Source: Candidatus Kuenenia stuttgartensis
GTDB taxonomy: Bacteria; Planctomycetota; GCA-002687715; CAIWVZ01
Length of the DNA stretch: 64,000 bases
Assembly: GCA_945860915.1 (NCBI GenBank)
Contig: CAMARR010000008.1
Span: 1-64,000 of the forward strand
Reading direction: 5' to 3'
Position 1 is the stretch's first letter. Each line of letters starts with the position of its first letter. Shown in pieces: positions 50,500 to 59,349 of this stretch. The translations under genes were made by a program, and so were the position numbers. The notes beneath the pieces are model-generated. The model was given only the letters and a program-made list of their open reading frames with translations, ran no database searches and had not been told where the DNA came from.

Positions 50500-51872
50500 A
50501 GTCGAGCGAGGATTCCAGTTTAGTAGAGGGAGGAATCGTCAAGGCCACATGGCGATTCGGTGCTCCGCTCGCCGCTGGTTTGGCGTTGCATGGACTGTTC
50601 AATTTCGTTGACTTGGCATTCGTGGGCCGCCTCGACGCAGGCGCGATCGCTGCGGTAACCGTGGCTGGGGTGATCGTCATGATCCCCATGTTGCTGTTTG
50701 ATGCCGTGACCGGAGTTGCGGTTGCCGAGATGGCGCAGGCGCATGGAGCTCGTGACCGGACTAAGTTCCATGATGTAGCTAGAGAGGTACTGAGGCTCTC
50801 TTGGATCGCGGCGATTCCATGTCTACTTGCGATTGTCCCATTCCAAATGGTCTTGGCTCGGTTTTTTCCCAACGACATGGCGACGCTCAAGGCCGGAACC
50901 GACTACCTTGACATCATGACCCTTGGGTCGGTTTCGATGTTTGTGCTCATGTCTGTCGCAGCGGTGTTTCGCGGGGTGGGCGATGGTCGAACACCGACCG
51001 TGCTGCTTTTGGGGGCGAATCTCCTCAACATGCTGCTCAACTGGGTCATGATGTTCGGGCACTGGGGCTGTCCAGCGATGGGGGTCGCAGGCGCCGCCTG
51101 GGCCACAGTCATCTCCCGCGGTATTGCTGCGTTGATTGGGCTGTTCCTGTTGCAACGTGGGACGTCGGCAATTCAATTTGGGCGCCATGCATCGTCTCGA
51201 GCGATTTCGTACGTCGGGCGACTGCTGCGGGGCGGCGTTCTCGTTGCCCTGCAGCTTTCGGTGCGCGTTGTGGCTCAGCTTGTCATCATGGGGTTTGCTG
51301 CTGGCGCCGTCGTAGGAAACTCGACTCCGATGGTCGACGGAGTTGGTGTGGCTACGCGACTGGACATGGTGACAGTGTTTACGGCTCTCGGTTGGGGTGC
51401 TGCGGCGACAACGGTGGTCGGGCAGAATCTTGGATCGGGGCAGCCAGACCGCGCCCGCCGTGGGCTTTGGGCATGCACCGCCTTTGCAATCGTTACAGGC
51501 GGAATCATCGCGCTTACTCTCTGGATCTTTCGGGTTGAGTGTTTCGCAATTATGGCGCCGGATGCTTCCAAGGAGGTCCTTGATGCAGGCCTACGCTATT
51601 GGCGCATTTCATTGCCATTTTTCCCACTGCTGGCAATCGGGGCAGTAATTTCCCGCGGTCTGGTAGGAGGAGGCCGTACGGCGGTCCCGCTCGTGGTCGA
51701 TGTGCTGATTTATGGATTGGCGCTTCCCGCAGCGGCGTGGTTCTCTGTCACACCACCACACGCGGAACGCGCGTGGTGGATTCAAGGGGCAGCGCATGCA
51801 GCGGCAGCGTTGGCCTACATAGCAATCGTAGTCTTCAGTGGTTTGACTCCACGTCGAAGCCGCGCATTGTGA
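50496..51872 (+). CDS. MATE-family transporter
   Basis: The 458-residue product has about 12 membrane helices in two MatE halves, with motifs such as GLFNFVDLAFVGRLDAGAIA near the N-terminus and GWGAAATTVVGQNLGSGQPD in the second half. MATE proteins expel drugs or metabolites using Na+ or H+. The wider MOP superfamily also includes lipid-linked-sugar flippases. The start is GTG and overlaps the epimerase stop (GTGA), so it is coupled to the GDP-sugar genes. A role in exporting a sugar product is possible but unproven. Confidence 0.9.
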   Translation: MKSSEDSSLVEGGIVKATWRFGAPLAAGLALHGLFNFVDLAFVGRLDAGAIAAVTVAGVIVMIPMLLFDAVTGVAVAEMAQAHGARDRTKFHDVAREVLRLSWIAAIPCLLAIVPFQMVLARFFPNDMATLKAGTDYLDIMTLGSVSMFVLMSVAAVFRGVGDGRTPTVLLLGANLLNMLLNWVMMFGHWGCPAMGVAGAAWATVISRGIAALIGLFLLQRGTSAIQFGRHASSRAISYVGRLLRGGVLVALQLSVRVVAQLVIMGFAAGAVVGNSTPMVDGVGVATRLDMVTVFTALGWGAAATTVVGQNLGSGQPDRARRGLWACTAFAIVTGGIIALTLWIFRVECFAIMAPDASKEVLDAGLRYWRISLPFFPLLAIGAVISRGLVGGGRTAVPLVVDVLIYGLALPAAAWFSVTPPHAERAWWIQGAAHAAAALAYIAIVVFSGLTPRRSRAL

Positions 51873-51915
51873 CGGGGCTAGGTCGACCTGTACGATGCCC
51901 CTAGAGGGGTAAACG

Positions 51916-52941
51916 TTGGCGACACCGATTTCCAAGCCTGAGAGGCAGATGAACCTCGTGGCACTGCTTTTAGCGGCATCAGAACCGGTGCCGCTCTCAG
52001 AAGTTATTGGGCGTGTCGCAGGCTTCGACGACGAAGGTCTCGCGTTCAATACGCTAGAGAAGCGATTCGATCGCGACCGAAAAGACCTTCGCGCCATCGG
52101 TCTCGATGTCGAGTACCTCGGACGGGCCGACGGAATGGGTGGGTATCGGATCGATCGTTCGAAGTCGATGCAGAAACCCCTGAACCTGCTTCCATCCGAG
52201 GCCGCCTTGCTCGCAATCGCGGGGCGGATCGGAGCCGCTGCAACTGGTGGGGGCGCGCTTCATGAAGCACTCAAAAGCGCGCTCCGGAAACTCGCAGTCG
52301 ACATCCCTACGGATGATCCCACTCCGGCTACGCTTCCTCTCCTAGTCGCGCGTCGCCGTCGTAACGAAGTCGGAACACACTCTCGGGTCGAGCTTCTTGC
52401 TCGGGCTGTTTCAGAGTCCCTAGTTGTTCGATTTTCTTACCTAGGAGGCCGCGATACAGAACCCAACGCGCGAACGGTGACTCCATTTGGATTGGGTCTG
52501 GCGCTTGGAGCCTGGTACCTCGTGGGCGCATGCCATGACCGAAATGCGGTCCGCGTGTTTCGCCTCTCGCGCATGGCGGGTTCGGTGTCAATCGACCATT
52601 TAGCAGCGCCGAGACGGAAGGACGCAGATTTCGACCTTCGCTCTCACCTCCCGGTGCAGCCATTCGATGTCGGGAAGGGCGAGAAGACCCGGATCGTGCT
52701 TCGTCTTCGTGGAGCAAGACGAGCGCAGGTTTTTGATCCCGCCCTCTCGCCGCGAGTCGTAACCCAAGACCGAGACGGACTTGTCGTTGAGTTAAAGGCT
52801 CGCCACCCGGAGGGCTTCGTTCATTGGATTCTGACTGCAGGTGGGGACATTGAAGCGCTCGAGCCGAGCTCTCTGCGTCAACGAGTGCACGCCGCCGCGC
52901 TTAATGCAATCACGGGCGGCGACGATGGGGATGACCCATGA
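51916..52941 (+). CDS. WYL-domain transcriptional regulator, PafB-like
   Basis: The 341-residue product has an N-terminal helix-turn-helix (KPERQMNLVALLLAASEPVP, then EKRFDRDRKDLRAIGLDVEY) and a WYL ligand domain (LGAWYLVGACHDRNAVRVFR). The TTG start at 51916 has AGAGGGG upstream and keeps the start of the HTH. The ATG at 51949 would truncate it. WYL regulators control DNA-damage and phage-defence genes in many bacteria. It overlaps the next WYL gene by ATGA, the PafB-PafC arrangement. The target is unknown. Confidence 0.88.
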   Translation: MATPISKPERQMNLVALLLAASEPVPLSEVIGRVAGFDDEGLAFNTLEKRFDRDRKDLRAIGLDVEYLGRADGMGGYRIDRSKSMQKPLNLLPSEAALLAIAGRIGAAATGGGALHEALKSALRKLAVDIPTDDPTPATLPLLVARRRRNEVGTHSRVELLARAVSESLVVRFSYLGGRDTEPNARTVTPFGLGLALGAWYLVGACHDRNAVRVFRLSRMAGSVSIDHLAAPRRKDADFDLRSHLPVQPFDVGKGEKTRIVLRLRGARRAQVFDPALSPRVVTQDRDGLVVELKARHPEGFVHWILTAGGDIEALEPSSLRQRVHAAALNAITGGDDGDDP

Positions 52942-53933
52942 GCGAGTTGCCTCACGAACCCGACGTGGCGCGTTGTCTCGCGGTACTCTCCGTGGCTCGC
53001 CGATTTCCGGGGATCACTCTCGATGCACTATCAAAAAAAACGCATGTAGCCCGGGCTACGCTTGAGCGCGATCTCCTCGATACGCTCATGTTTTGTGGTA
53101 TTCCTCCTTACTTTCCCCACCAGTACGTGACGGTATCGCTTGACGAAGATCGCGTCACGGTCGCATTTGCGGATCAATTTGATCGTCCGGTTTCGCTGAC
53201 CCCATTTGAGGCTCTTGCACTCAAGGTTGCTGTCGAGAGCATGGTTGCTCCCGGTGCCGAACCACCACCCGTGATGAAGTCATTGGTCGCCAAGGTGGAG
53301 GGCGCAATGGGCCCGGCATCCCGAGCAGCGTTTCAGAGGCTTGCTGAGTCGGTGGACGCGCGTGGCGCGGCGTCATCATCACTCACGCAGAGGCTCGTCA
53401 CGGCAGCAGCCACCCGTCATGTGATTGCAATTGACTACTTGAAGCTAGGCAGCGGAGTTTCGACCCGACGTCATGTGGAACCGTACAGCGTCCTTGAGCA
53501 CTCGGGAATCTGGTATGTCGCCGCACGCGACCCGGAGGCCGACGCGGTGAAGGCATTTCGTGTGGATCGAATTCTCGCCATGACCGTTCTCGAATCAGTG
53601 TTTCGAGTAGGCACCGATTGGAATCCCGAGGCGTTCGTCGGATCCATGGCGCGTCGTGCTGCAGAGAGTCTGAGCCGCCGATGCAAAGTGCGATTTTACG
53701 GCAGTGGCGTTCGATGGATTGAGGAAAATGCCGATGCGGCTTCCGTCAAGCGAGTCGGTATTACCGCAGTATGGACGACAAGTTTTGATGATGTGAAGGC
53801 CTTCGCGACTTTTCTGCTTGGCTCAGGAGTTCGTTTCGAGGTAATCGAGCCGATCGCACTCGCTAAAGAAGTACGGGCGACCGCTCAAGCGATCGCCCGC
53901 ATTCATACGCCTTCGCAAGTTGGCGATACTTAG
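52938..53933 (+). CDS. WYL-domain transcriptional regulator, PafC-like
   Basis: The 331-residue product has a divergent N-terminal HTH (VARRFPGITLDALSKKTHVA) and a WYL domain (YVAARDPEADAVKAFRVDRI; the WY pair occurs in GIWYVAARD). It pairs with the preceding gene through a 4-base overlap, as PafB and PafC form heterodimers in actinobacteria, where they sense single-stranded DNA. The stop shares TTAG with the convergent SBBP-repeat gene. No proteasome genes are nearby. Confidence 0.85.
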   Translation: MSELPHEPDVARCLAVLSVARRFPGITLDALSKKTHVARATLERDLLDTLMFCGIPPYFPHQYVTVSLDEDRVTVAFADQFDRPVSLTPFEALALKVAVESMVAPGAEPPPVMKSLVAKVEGAMGPASRAAFQRLAESVDARGAASSSLTQRLVTAAATRHVIAIDYLKLGSGVSTRRHVEPYSVLEHSGIWYVAARDPEADAVKAFRVDRILAMTVLESVFRVGTDWNPEAFVGSMARRAAESLSRRCKVRFYGSGVRWIEENADAASVKRVGITAVWTTSFDDVKAFATFLLGSGVRFEVIEPIALAKEVRATAQAIARIHTPSQVGDT

Positions 53934-56425
53934 TATCCGGGTTGAGCCTCGACGCCATTTGTGAGTTCGAAGCCAAATGGCGAGGTCGGGCTCGCGAACA
54001 ACGTCTGAACTCGGAAGATCTGATTCTGGAGCACTGGATTATTCGACACCGGCGGTGTCACTACCCAGGCGCCAGAGGACGGCACGATGAATGCCGTGAA
54101 AACAATGGCAGTCAAAGGCGAGCAGTACATCTCGCAATTCCCGCCAAGAGATGTTGTTGAGGTCGGCAAGTCGCTGACAATCACGTAGCCGGCTGATCCA
54201 GGCTGGGCGTTGATACCGCTGATCGAAACCGGTTGGCCGATAGTCGGCAAGCCTGATCCCAATGTTGGCGTGGCGACGTTGGCGCCGCAACCTCGGCCGA
54301 GCGTAGTAATCGCGGGGCTTGCCGGGAGTTGGAGCTTGACTACGAACCCGTCATCAAGTCCGCCTGGACCCGCAAGCGCTGGAGACGTCACTTGAATATT
54401 GCTCGATTGACCGCCGCCGCATACATAAACGTTCGAGGTGCCGTCGACCGCGACAGAAGTTCCTTCGTCGTAGGAATTGCCGCCGACGTAACTCCCATAG
54501 ATGAGAACTGATCCGCCTGGCTGGATTTTCACGACGAATGTGTCGGCTGGAGAACCGCCACCAAAGAATGTTTGGCTGAAAGCCCCAGGGGTGGTGGGGA
54601 AATTGTTCGAATTGGTCCAACCAGCGATGACTACGCGACCTGTGGAGTCGACGCAGACCTCGTTCCCTTGGTCTGTCGATGAGCCGCCGATCAACGTTGA
54701 CCAAACCAAACTTGAGCCGTTGGAGGAGAGGCACGTCGCATACGCATCGGCGCCGTCGCTTGCGCCAATGAGGGCTCCAGGGGTGCTAGGAAATCCGAAC
54801 CCTGCTCCACCCGTAAGACACACGTTGTTATTGGAGTCGAGGGCAAGACCGAAAACCTGATCTGTTCCAGTTCCGCCGATATAGGTTGACCAATTCAGCG
54901 ACGCGCCATTTGGCGCGAATTTAGCGACGAAGCAGTCTAGGCTTCCGCCGTTGAAGGTTCGGTCGTAGGCGCCGGCAGTGGTTGGGAAATTCTGGGATTG
55001 TGTTCCGCCGCCAACATAAGCGGCACCAGTTGTGTCGACAGCAAGAGACATCGCCCAGTCGAGTGCTGAGCCTCCGATGCGCGTGGAGTAAACGAGATTT
55101 GCTCCGTTTGACGAGAACTTCGCGACGAATGCGTCCCAGCTGCCGTTCGCCGTGGTGTCATAGGCTCCGGACGTGGCTGGAAAATTGGATGACACGCATT
55201 GGCCGGCGACATAGACGGTGCCGGTAGGGTCAAGCGCCAAGGCTTGGCCGCGATCTTCATTGTTTCCGCCGAGATAGGTCGACCAGGCAAGTGCGTTGCC
55301 GGCTGGTTGAATCTTCGTGACGAAAACATCGCCGAAGGAGTTGTACGACGTGTCGTACGAGCCCGACGTCACGGGGAAGTTGTTGTCGCACATCCCGGTC
55401 ACGTAGGCGGCTCCTGCGCCATCGACTTTGATCGCGTTGCCCCAATCGGAGCCCGAGCCGCCGAGGAATGTCGAGTAGACACGGGCTGTTCCTGATGAGT
55501 TGATCTTTGTGACGAACACGTCGTAGACGGTGTTGTACAGAGAGACGTCGAACGATCCCGGAACTGTTGGGAAATTCGCAGAATTCGTGCGCCCAGTGAC
55601 GAAAGCTTGCCCCGACGCATCGGTGGTGATCGCGTAGCAGCTGTCGTAGCTCGAGCCGCCGAGGTAACCGCTGTAGATTAAGCCCGGGTCAACCACCAAG
55701 GTTGAGTTGTGGTCGTGGTTGATGGCTTCGAAGCCGAATCGACCATTTCCGTGATCCACATAGCGGCATACGACGGGAGTTTCGGTTCCGTTGGCCGCCA
55801 TGTCCCACGCGACCGGTGGCGTCTGGACAAGTTCGCCAACGCCGGTCGTCGCAACGAGGCTGCCGTCTCGGATCGAAAGGGAATCTGCACCCTGAACGCG
55901 GAACGAGAAGTTCTCCAACTTGGCATGGGGCGCTACGACGACATCCCATTCAAGACGTCCGTTGCGTTCGCCGACGACGGCATCAATTCCTGATGCAACG
56001 TTGGGGTACCGCACTTGCGAGTACGCGGGGACATCCGCACACCACTTGGACTCGTCTGAGCCGATGAAGAAGTTGAATCGACCAGCCTGTTCGGATTCGC
56101 CGACGGGTGTCGTTGCGTTTCCTTCGAAGGAGATGAACACCGCTGAGGCGATACCGGAAGTGGTCGGCGTCAAACTCACACGCAAACCATTGTCGACAAG
56201 CCACGTTGTGGCGTTACCTGACCGCGACTGGAATTTCGCAGCAGGGTCCCACTGTCCGCGATTGGCAATGAGCGCGACGGGCAATCGGGTCGCAGCGCGT
56301 TCGGCGGAAGGTGGTTGGGTTCCGATATCCAAAGACTTGAATACAGGAGTCGACGTTCTCCCGAGAAACGGGAGACCGAATGCGGTGGCTAGCGCAAGTA
56401 CAACTACAGTTGGTCGTTGGATCAT
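53930..56425 (-). CDS. secreted SBBP-repeat protein 1
   Basis: The 831-residue product has a signal peptide (MIQRPTVVVLALATAFG), an N-terminal domain of about 240 residues (PVALIANRGQWDPAAKFQSR) and repeated SBBP units, each about 50-60 residues, reading like YSTFLGGSGSDWGNAIKVD then AYVTGMCDNNFPVTSGSYDT. They predict a beta-propeller. A C-terminal domain of about 120 residues (LGRGCGANVATPTL to EAQPGY) is shared with its neighbour. It is likely exported to the cell surface or outside. A paralogue lies directly upstream. No enzyme activity is predicted. Confidence 0.9.
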   Translation of the reverse strand: MIQRPTVVVLALATAFGLPFLGRTSTPVFKSLDIGTQPPSAERAATRLPVALIANRGQWDPAAKFQSRSGNATTWLVDNGLRVSLTPTTSGIASAVFISFEGNATTPVGESEQAGRFNFFIGSDESKWCADVPAYSQVRYPNVASGIDAVVGERNGRLEWDVVVAPHAKLENFSFRVQGADSLSIRDGSLVATTGVGELVQTPPVAWDMAANGTETPVVCRYVDHGNGRFGFEAINHDHNSTLVVDPGLIYSGYLGGSSYDSCYAITTDASGQAFVTGRTNSANFPTVPGSFDVSLYNTVYDVFVTKINSSGTARVYSTFLGGSGSDWGNAIKVDGAGAAYVTGMCDNNFPVTSGSYDTSYNSFGDVFVTKIQPAGNALAWSTYLGGNNEDRGQALALDPTGTVYVAGQCVSSNFPATSGAYDTTANGSWDAFVAKFSSNGANLVYSTRIGGSALDWAMSLAVDTTGAAYVGGGTQSQNFPTTAGAYDRTFNGGSLDCFVAKFAPNGASLNWSTYIGGTGTDQVFGLALDSNNNVCLTGGAGFGFPSTPGALIGASDGADAYATCLSSNGSSLVWSTLIGGSSTDQGNEVCVDSTGRVVIAGWTNSNNFPTTPGAFSQTFFGGGSPADTFVVKIQPGGSVLIYGSYVGGNSYDEGTSVAVDGTSNVYVCGGGQSSNIQVTSPALAGPGGLDDGFVVKLQLPASPAITTLGRGCGANVATPTLGSGLPTIGQPVSISGINAQPGSAGYVIVSDLPTSTTSLGGNCEMYCSPLTAIVFTAFIVPSSGAWVVTPPVSNNPVLQNQIFRVQTLFASPTSPFGFELTNGVEAQPGY

Positions 56426-56475
56426 GTCAACCGCGGCCGGGGAAGCGTGCCCTAAGGCACGGAGCCGATCGGAGG

Positions 56476-56504
56476 ATTAGACTAGGTTTTGATCCATAAT
56501 GCAA
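56476..56504 (-). promoter_or_regulatory. candidate promoter of SBBP-repeat protein 1
   Basis: Minus-strand TTGCAT (56499-56504) and TCTAAT (56476-56481) are 17 bases apart. The -10 matches five of six positions, the -35 three. It lies 51 bases ahead of the start codon and after a small hairpin (56512-56527) that may end the upstream paralogue's transcript. Confidence 0.4.
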
Positions 56505-56511
56505 CGTGAAT

Positions 56512-56527
56512 CCCGATTTCTTTCGGG
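56512..56527 (-). terminator. weak hairpin after SBBP-repeat protein 2
   Basis: CCCGA and TCGGG pair over 5 bp with a 6-base loop, 57 bases past the end of the second SBBP gene (minus strand). No T-run follows, so termination is doubtful. Confidence 0.3.
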
Positions 56528-56584
56528 CCCCGTGGCATTAAACCCTCTCTTGCCGCGCAACAACGTCAGATTAAGGGGGGGAGA

Positions 56585-59113
56585 TCAATAGCCCATCTGG
56601 AACTGGATTGCCTCGGTGAGCAGGACTCCGTCCGCCGAGAGACCGCTAAAGGCAAGGGCTTGGACCCGCACCAGTGCACCCGAGTAGATCGGATCCGGAG
56701 GGACGACCCGGACAACCGAGAAACCACCTTGGGAGTCCGCGTAGAGGGCTTGCTGAAGGACCGTGGTACCGAGGTCGAGATAGATGGGACAGCCGGTTAG
56801 GGGGGAGATCGTGGGCGCGTTGGGAACGTATCCGGAGAAAACCCAAACGAGCGATTGAGGCGGTGCCTCGCTACCCGTCAACGTAATGATCTGGCCGATG
56901 GTCGCTTCGGTCGACACGAGCGTGGGGTGCGGTGCCCCTGGGGTCTGGCATGGGATTCCGACGTCCTGTTGACTTGGGACGGGGCCGAGGCAGATCTTCG
57001 CAACGAAGCCGTTGTCTAGGCTCGCTGCCGTCGCCTGAAGGGTGCCAGGCGTTGTCGGGAGATTCGTGGAGACCCCTGCACCGGCGATGACGATGGTGTT
57101 TTCTGCTGCATCTAACGCTAGGCCGCGAATGTCCTCGTAGCCGGCTCCGCCTAGGAATGTGGACCAATGCACAGAAGTTCCGGTCGAGTTGAGTTTTGTA
57201 ATGAAACCATCTGCCGGCGAGCCTCCACCATTGAACGTGGAATCGAGTGCGCCGGAAGTCACCGGGAAATCGGCCGAGTTCGTGTACCCGGCAAGAAAGA
57301 CACATCCCTGAGAATCGACGGCAACACCGTTAGCCTGATCCGTGCTGATGCCACCAAGGAGAGTGGACCAGTTCAGCGTTGTGCCGTTCGACGAGAAGCA
57401 TGCGGCAAATGCGTCGCTGCTGGTGACCGTTGTCTTGTAGGCGCCGGGTGTCGATGGAAATCCAACTCCCGCAAACCCCACAACAACAACTTCTTCGTTG
57501 GGTCCGACATCGGTCGCGGTGGCCTGATCGGCACCCGGTCCGCCCAATAGCCGCGAGAAGACTAGGGATGTACCCTGGCTGATTCGCGCGACGAAAGCGT
57601 CCATGGTTCCGCCGGCAAAGACCGCCCCGCCGGTGGTCGGAAAGTTGGCGCTTCCAGTGCCTCCGGCGACGATTGCATCACCGTTGGCGGCGACCGCCAC
57701 AGACATGCTCCAATCCGTACCGCTTCCGCCAAGTCGCGTCGACCAACCTAGGGTGCTTCCGGTCGCGCTCAACTTGGCAACGAAACCGTCCCAATTGCTA
57801 CGCGGGGTGGAATCCAGCGCGTTCGCGGTGACGGGAAAGTTCGTCGACATCGTTTGGCCGGTGACAAGAACTTCGCCATTCGCCGCAAGCGCGAGCGAAT
57901 TAATGCGGTCTTCATTGCTGCCGCCCAGATAGGTTGCGTAAACGAGGCCGGTGCCCGTGGCGTTGAGCTTGGCAATCCAGCCGTCGTTCCAGCCATTCTG
58001 GGTTGTGTCATAGGCCCCTGCCGTGACAGGGAAGCCGTTCGGTCCGTAGCCAGCCACGACGGCTTGTCCTCCGGAGTCCACGGCAATGGCATGCCCCGCG
58101 TCCGAGCCGTTGCTACCGAGGTAGGTGCCGTAAAGCAGGGTGGTGCCGTTCGAGTCGAGCTTCACGACGAATGCATCGAAGTTGCCCCCGAGGCTCGTAT
58201 CGAAGCAACCCGTGGAGCGTGGAAAGTTCGTCGACGCCGTGCGACCCGTAATGTAGATCGCGCCCGCTGCGTCAATCGTCACGGCCTGTGCCTCGTCGTA
58301 GGAACTGCCGCCGAGGTACGACACGAAGGTGATCATTGGATCGATGGCCAAGGAATCGCCGGCACGGCGATCGTCGACCTCAAAACCGTATTGGCTTGCG
58401 CTCACGCGACGGAACCTTGCGGCCACATTGCGCGTCACGCCGTCTTGTCCGACCGCCACCGTCACCGGGGGAGACTGTCGGATTTCACCGATGGCCGTTT
58501 CGATCGAGAGCGAACCGTCGGCGAGGATATCGATCCTGTTTCCGCCGTCTACGTCGACGACGACCGACGATAGGTCGCCAGTTGCGTCTACATGGATGTC
58601 GTACTCGATCTTATGGTCGGTGTCGTGCCACACCACGGTCACACCTGGATAGATGTTTCGCTGAGTGACCGAGCTGAACGTCGGAACGTCACAGAACCAG
58701 TTCGCACGGTCATTCCCACGAATGAAGGACAGCCGCCCAGGGAGTTCGTCAACCCCGAGTGGTCGGGTAGGCTTGGCGTCCTTAAAACGGAGCCCAACCG
58801 CTGCACCGACGACCGTCGAGTCCTGATCGCCGCGGCGATCGCGCGCCGCAAGCATCGCGCCCGAGTCGGTTAGATAGCACTCGAGATTTCCCGACCGAGC
58901 GAGGAACTCGGCGCGATCATCAAGCTGGCCGACGTTTGGCACCCAGGCTACGGGCAACGTGGCAAGTGGCATCGGGAGCTTCGCTAGGGCATCCGGCATG
59001 GCCAACGATTCAACGGACCGTTGAGTGACTGGCTTCTTGGTCGAAGTTGGTAGTGCCGCAAACGCAACGACAGCAACCGCGAGTAGCGGAATTAGGTACT
59101 TAGTCGATCTCAT
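56585..59113 (-). CDS. secreted SBBP-repeat protein 2 (paralogue of the preceding)
   Basis: The 842-residue product has a signal peptide (MRSTKYLIPLLAVAVVAFA) and the same plan as its neighbour: N-terminal domain (PVAWVPNVGQLDDRAEFLAR), SBBP repeats (YLGGSSYDEAQAVTID, NFPVTSGALDSTFNGGG) and a C-terminal 120-residue domain ending TEAIQFQMGY. The two are clearly tandem paralogues with much diverged sequence, 159 bases apart. Function is unknown, surface exposure likely. Confidence 0.9.
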   Translation of the reverse strand: MRSTKYLIPLLAVAVVAFAALPTSTKKPVTQRSVESLAMPDALAKLPMPLATLPVAWVPNVGQLDDRAEFLARSGNLECYLTDSGAMLAARDRRGDQDSTVVGAAVGLRFKDAKPTRPLGVDELPGRLSFIRGNDRANWFCDVPTFSSVTQRNIYPGVTVVWHDTDHKIEYDIHVDATGDLSSVVVDVDGGNRIDILADGSLSIETAIGEIRQSPPVTVAVGQDGVTRNVAARFRRVSASQYGFEVDDRRAGDSLAIDPMITFVSYLGGSSYDEAQAVTIDAAGAIYITGRTASTNFPRSTGCFDTSLGGNFDAFVVKLDSNGTTLLYGTYLGSNGSDAGHAIAVDSGGQAVVAGYGPNGFPVTAGAYDTTQNGWNDGWIAKLNATGTGLVYATYLGGSNEDRINSLALAANGEVLVTGQTMSTNFPVTANALDSTPRSNWDGFVAKLSATGSTLGWSTRLGGSGTDWSMSVAVAANGDAIVAGGTGSANFPTTGGAVFAGGTMDAFVARISQGTSLVFSRLLGGPGADQATATDVGPNEEVVVVGFAGVGFPSTPGAYKTTVTSSDAFAACFSSNGTTLNWSTLLGGISTDQANGVAVDSQGCVFLAGYTNSADFPVTSGALDSTFNGGGSPADGFITKLNSTGTSVHWSTFLGGAGYEDIRGLALDAAENTIVIAGAGVSTNLPTTPGTLQATAASLDNGFVAKICLGPVPSQQDVGIPCQTPGAPHPTLVSTEATIGQIITLTGSEAPPQSLVWVFSGYVPNAPTISPLTGCPIYLDLGTTVLQQALYADSQGGFSVVRVVPPDPIYSGALVRVQALAFSGLSADGVLLTEAIQFQMGY

Positions 59114-59349
59114 GAGAACCTCGTCGTGAAGGGCGGTGAGAAGCCCTGTGTCGAACTTTTCGACTTGAAGTGCCAGACGCTTGAGTCTCTGGGGGAAGCG
59201 CGAGTCAAAGGTCCTTTTTCAGTTTTCTTCGTCCGGCCCCCCATCCCTCGGGGTTGCAACCGACGCACACCCCAACGGGGGTCGAATTCGCTTGACCCCA
59301 ATCCCGTGAGGTCGTTAAATGACCCCCCGCTCCGGGCGACCCACCTTAC
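59114..59349. other. divergent intergenic region between SBBP protein 2 and the TPR protein
   Basis: The 236 bases contain no credible ORF. The plus-strand promoter candidate lies at 59292-59320. GC-rich C- and G-runs between 59225 and 59280 can form small hairpins. Nothing else is recognisable; no strong minus-strand promoter is visible. Confidence 0.4.
59292..59320 (+). promoter_or_regulatory. candidate promoter of the TPR/metallopeptidase gene
   Basis: TTGACC (59292-59297) and TTAAAT (59315-59320) are 17 bases apart, matching five and four of six consensus positions. The implied start is about 23 bases before the ATG. Confidence 0.5.
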
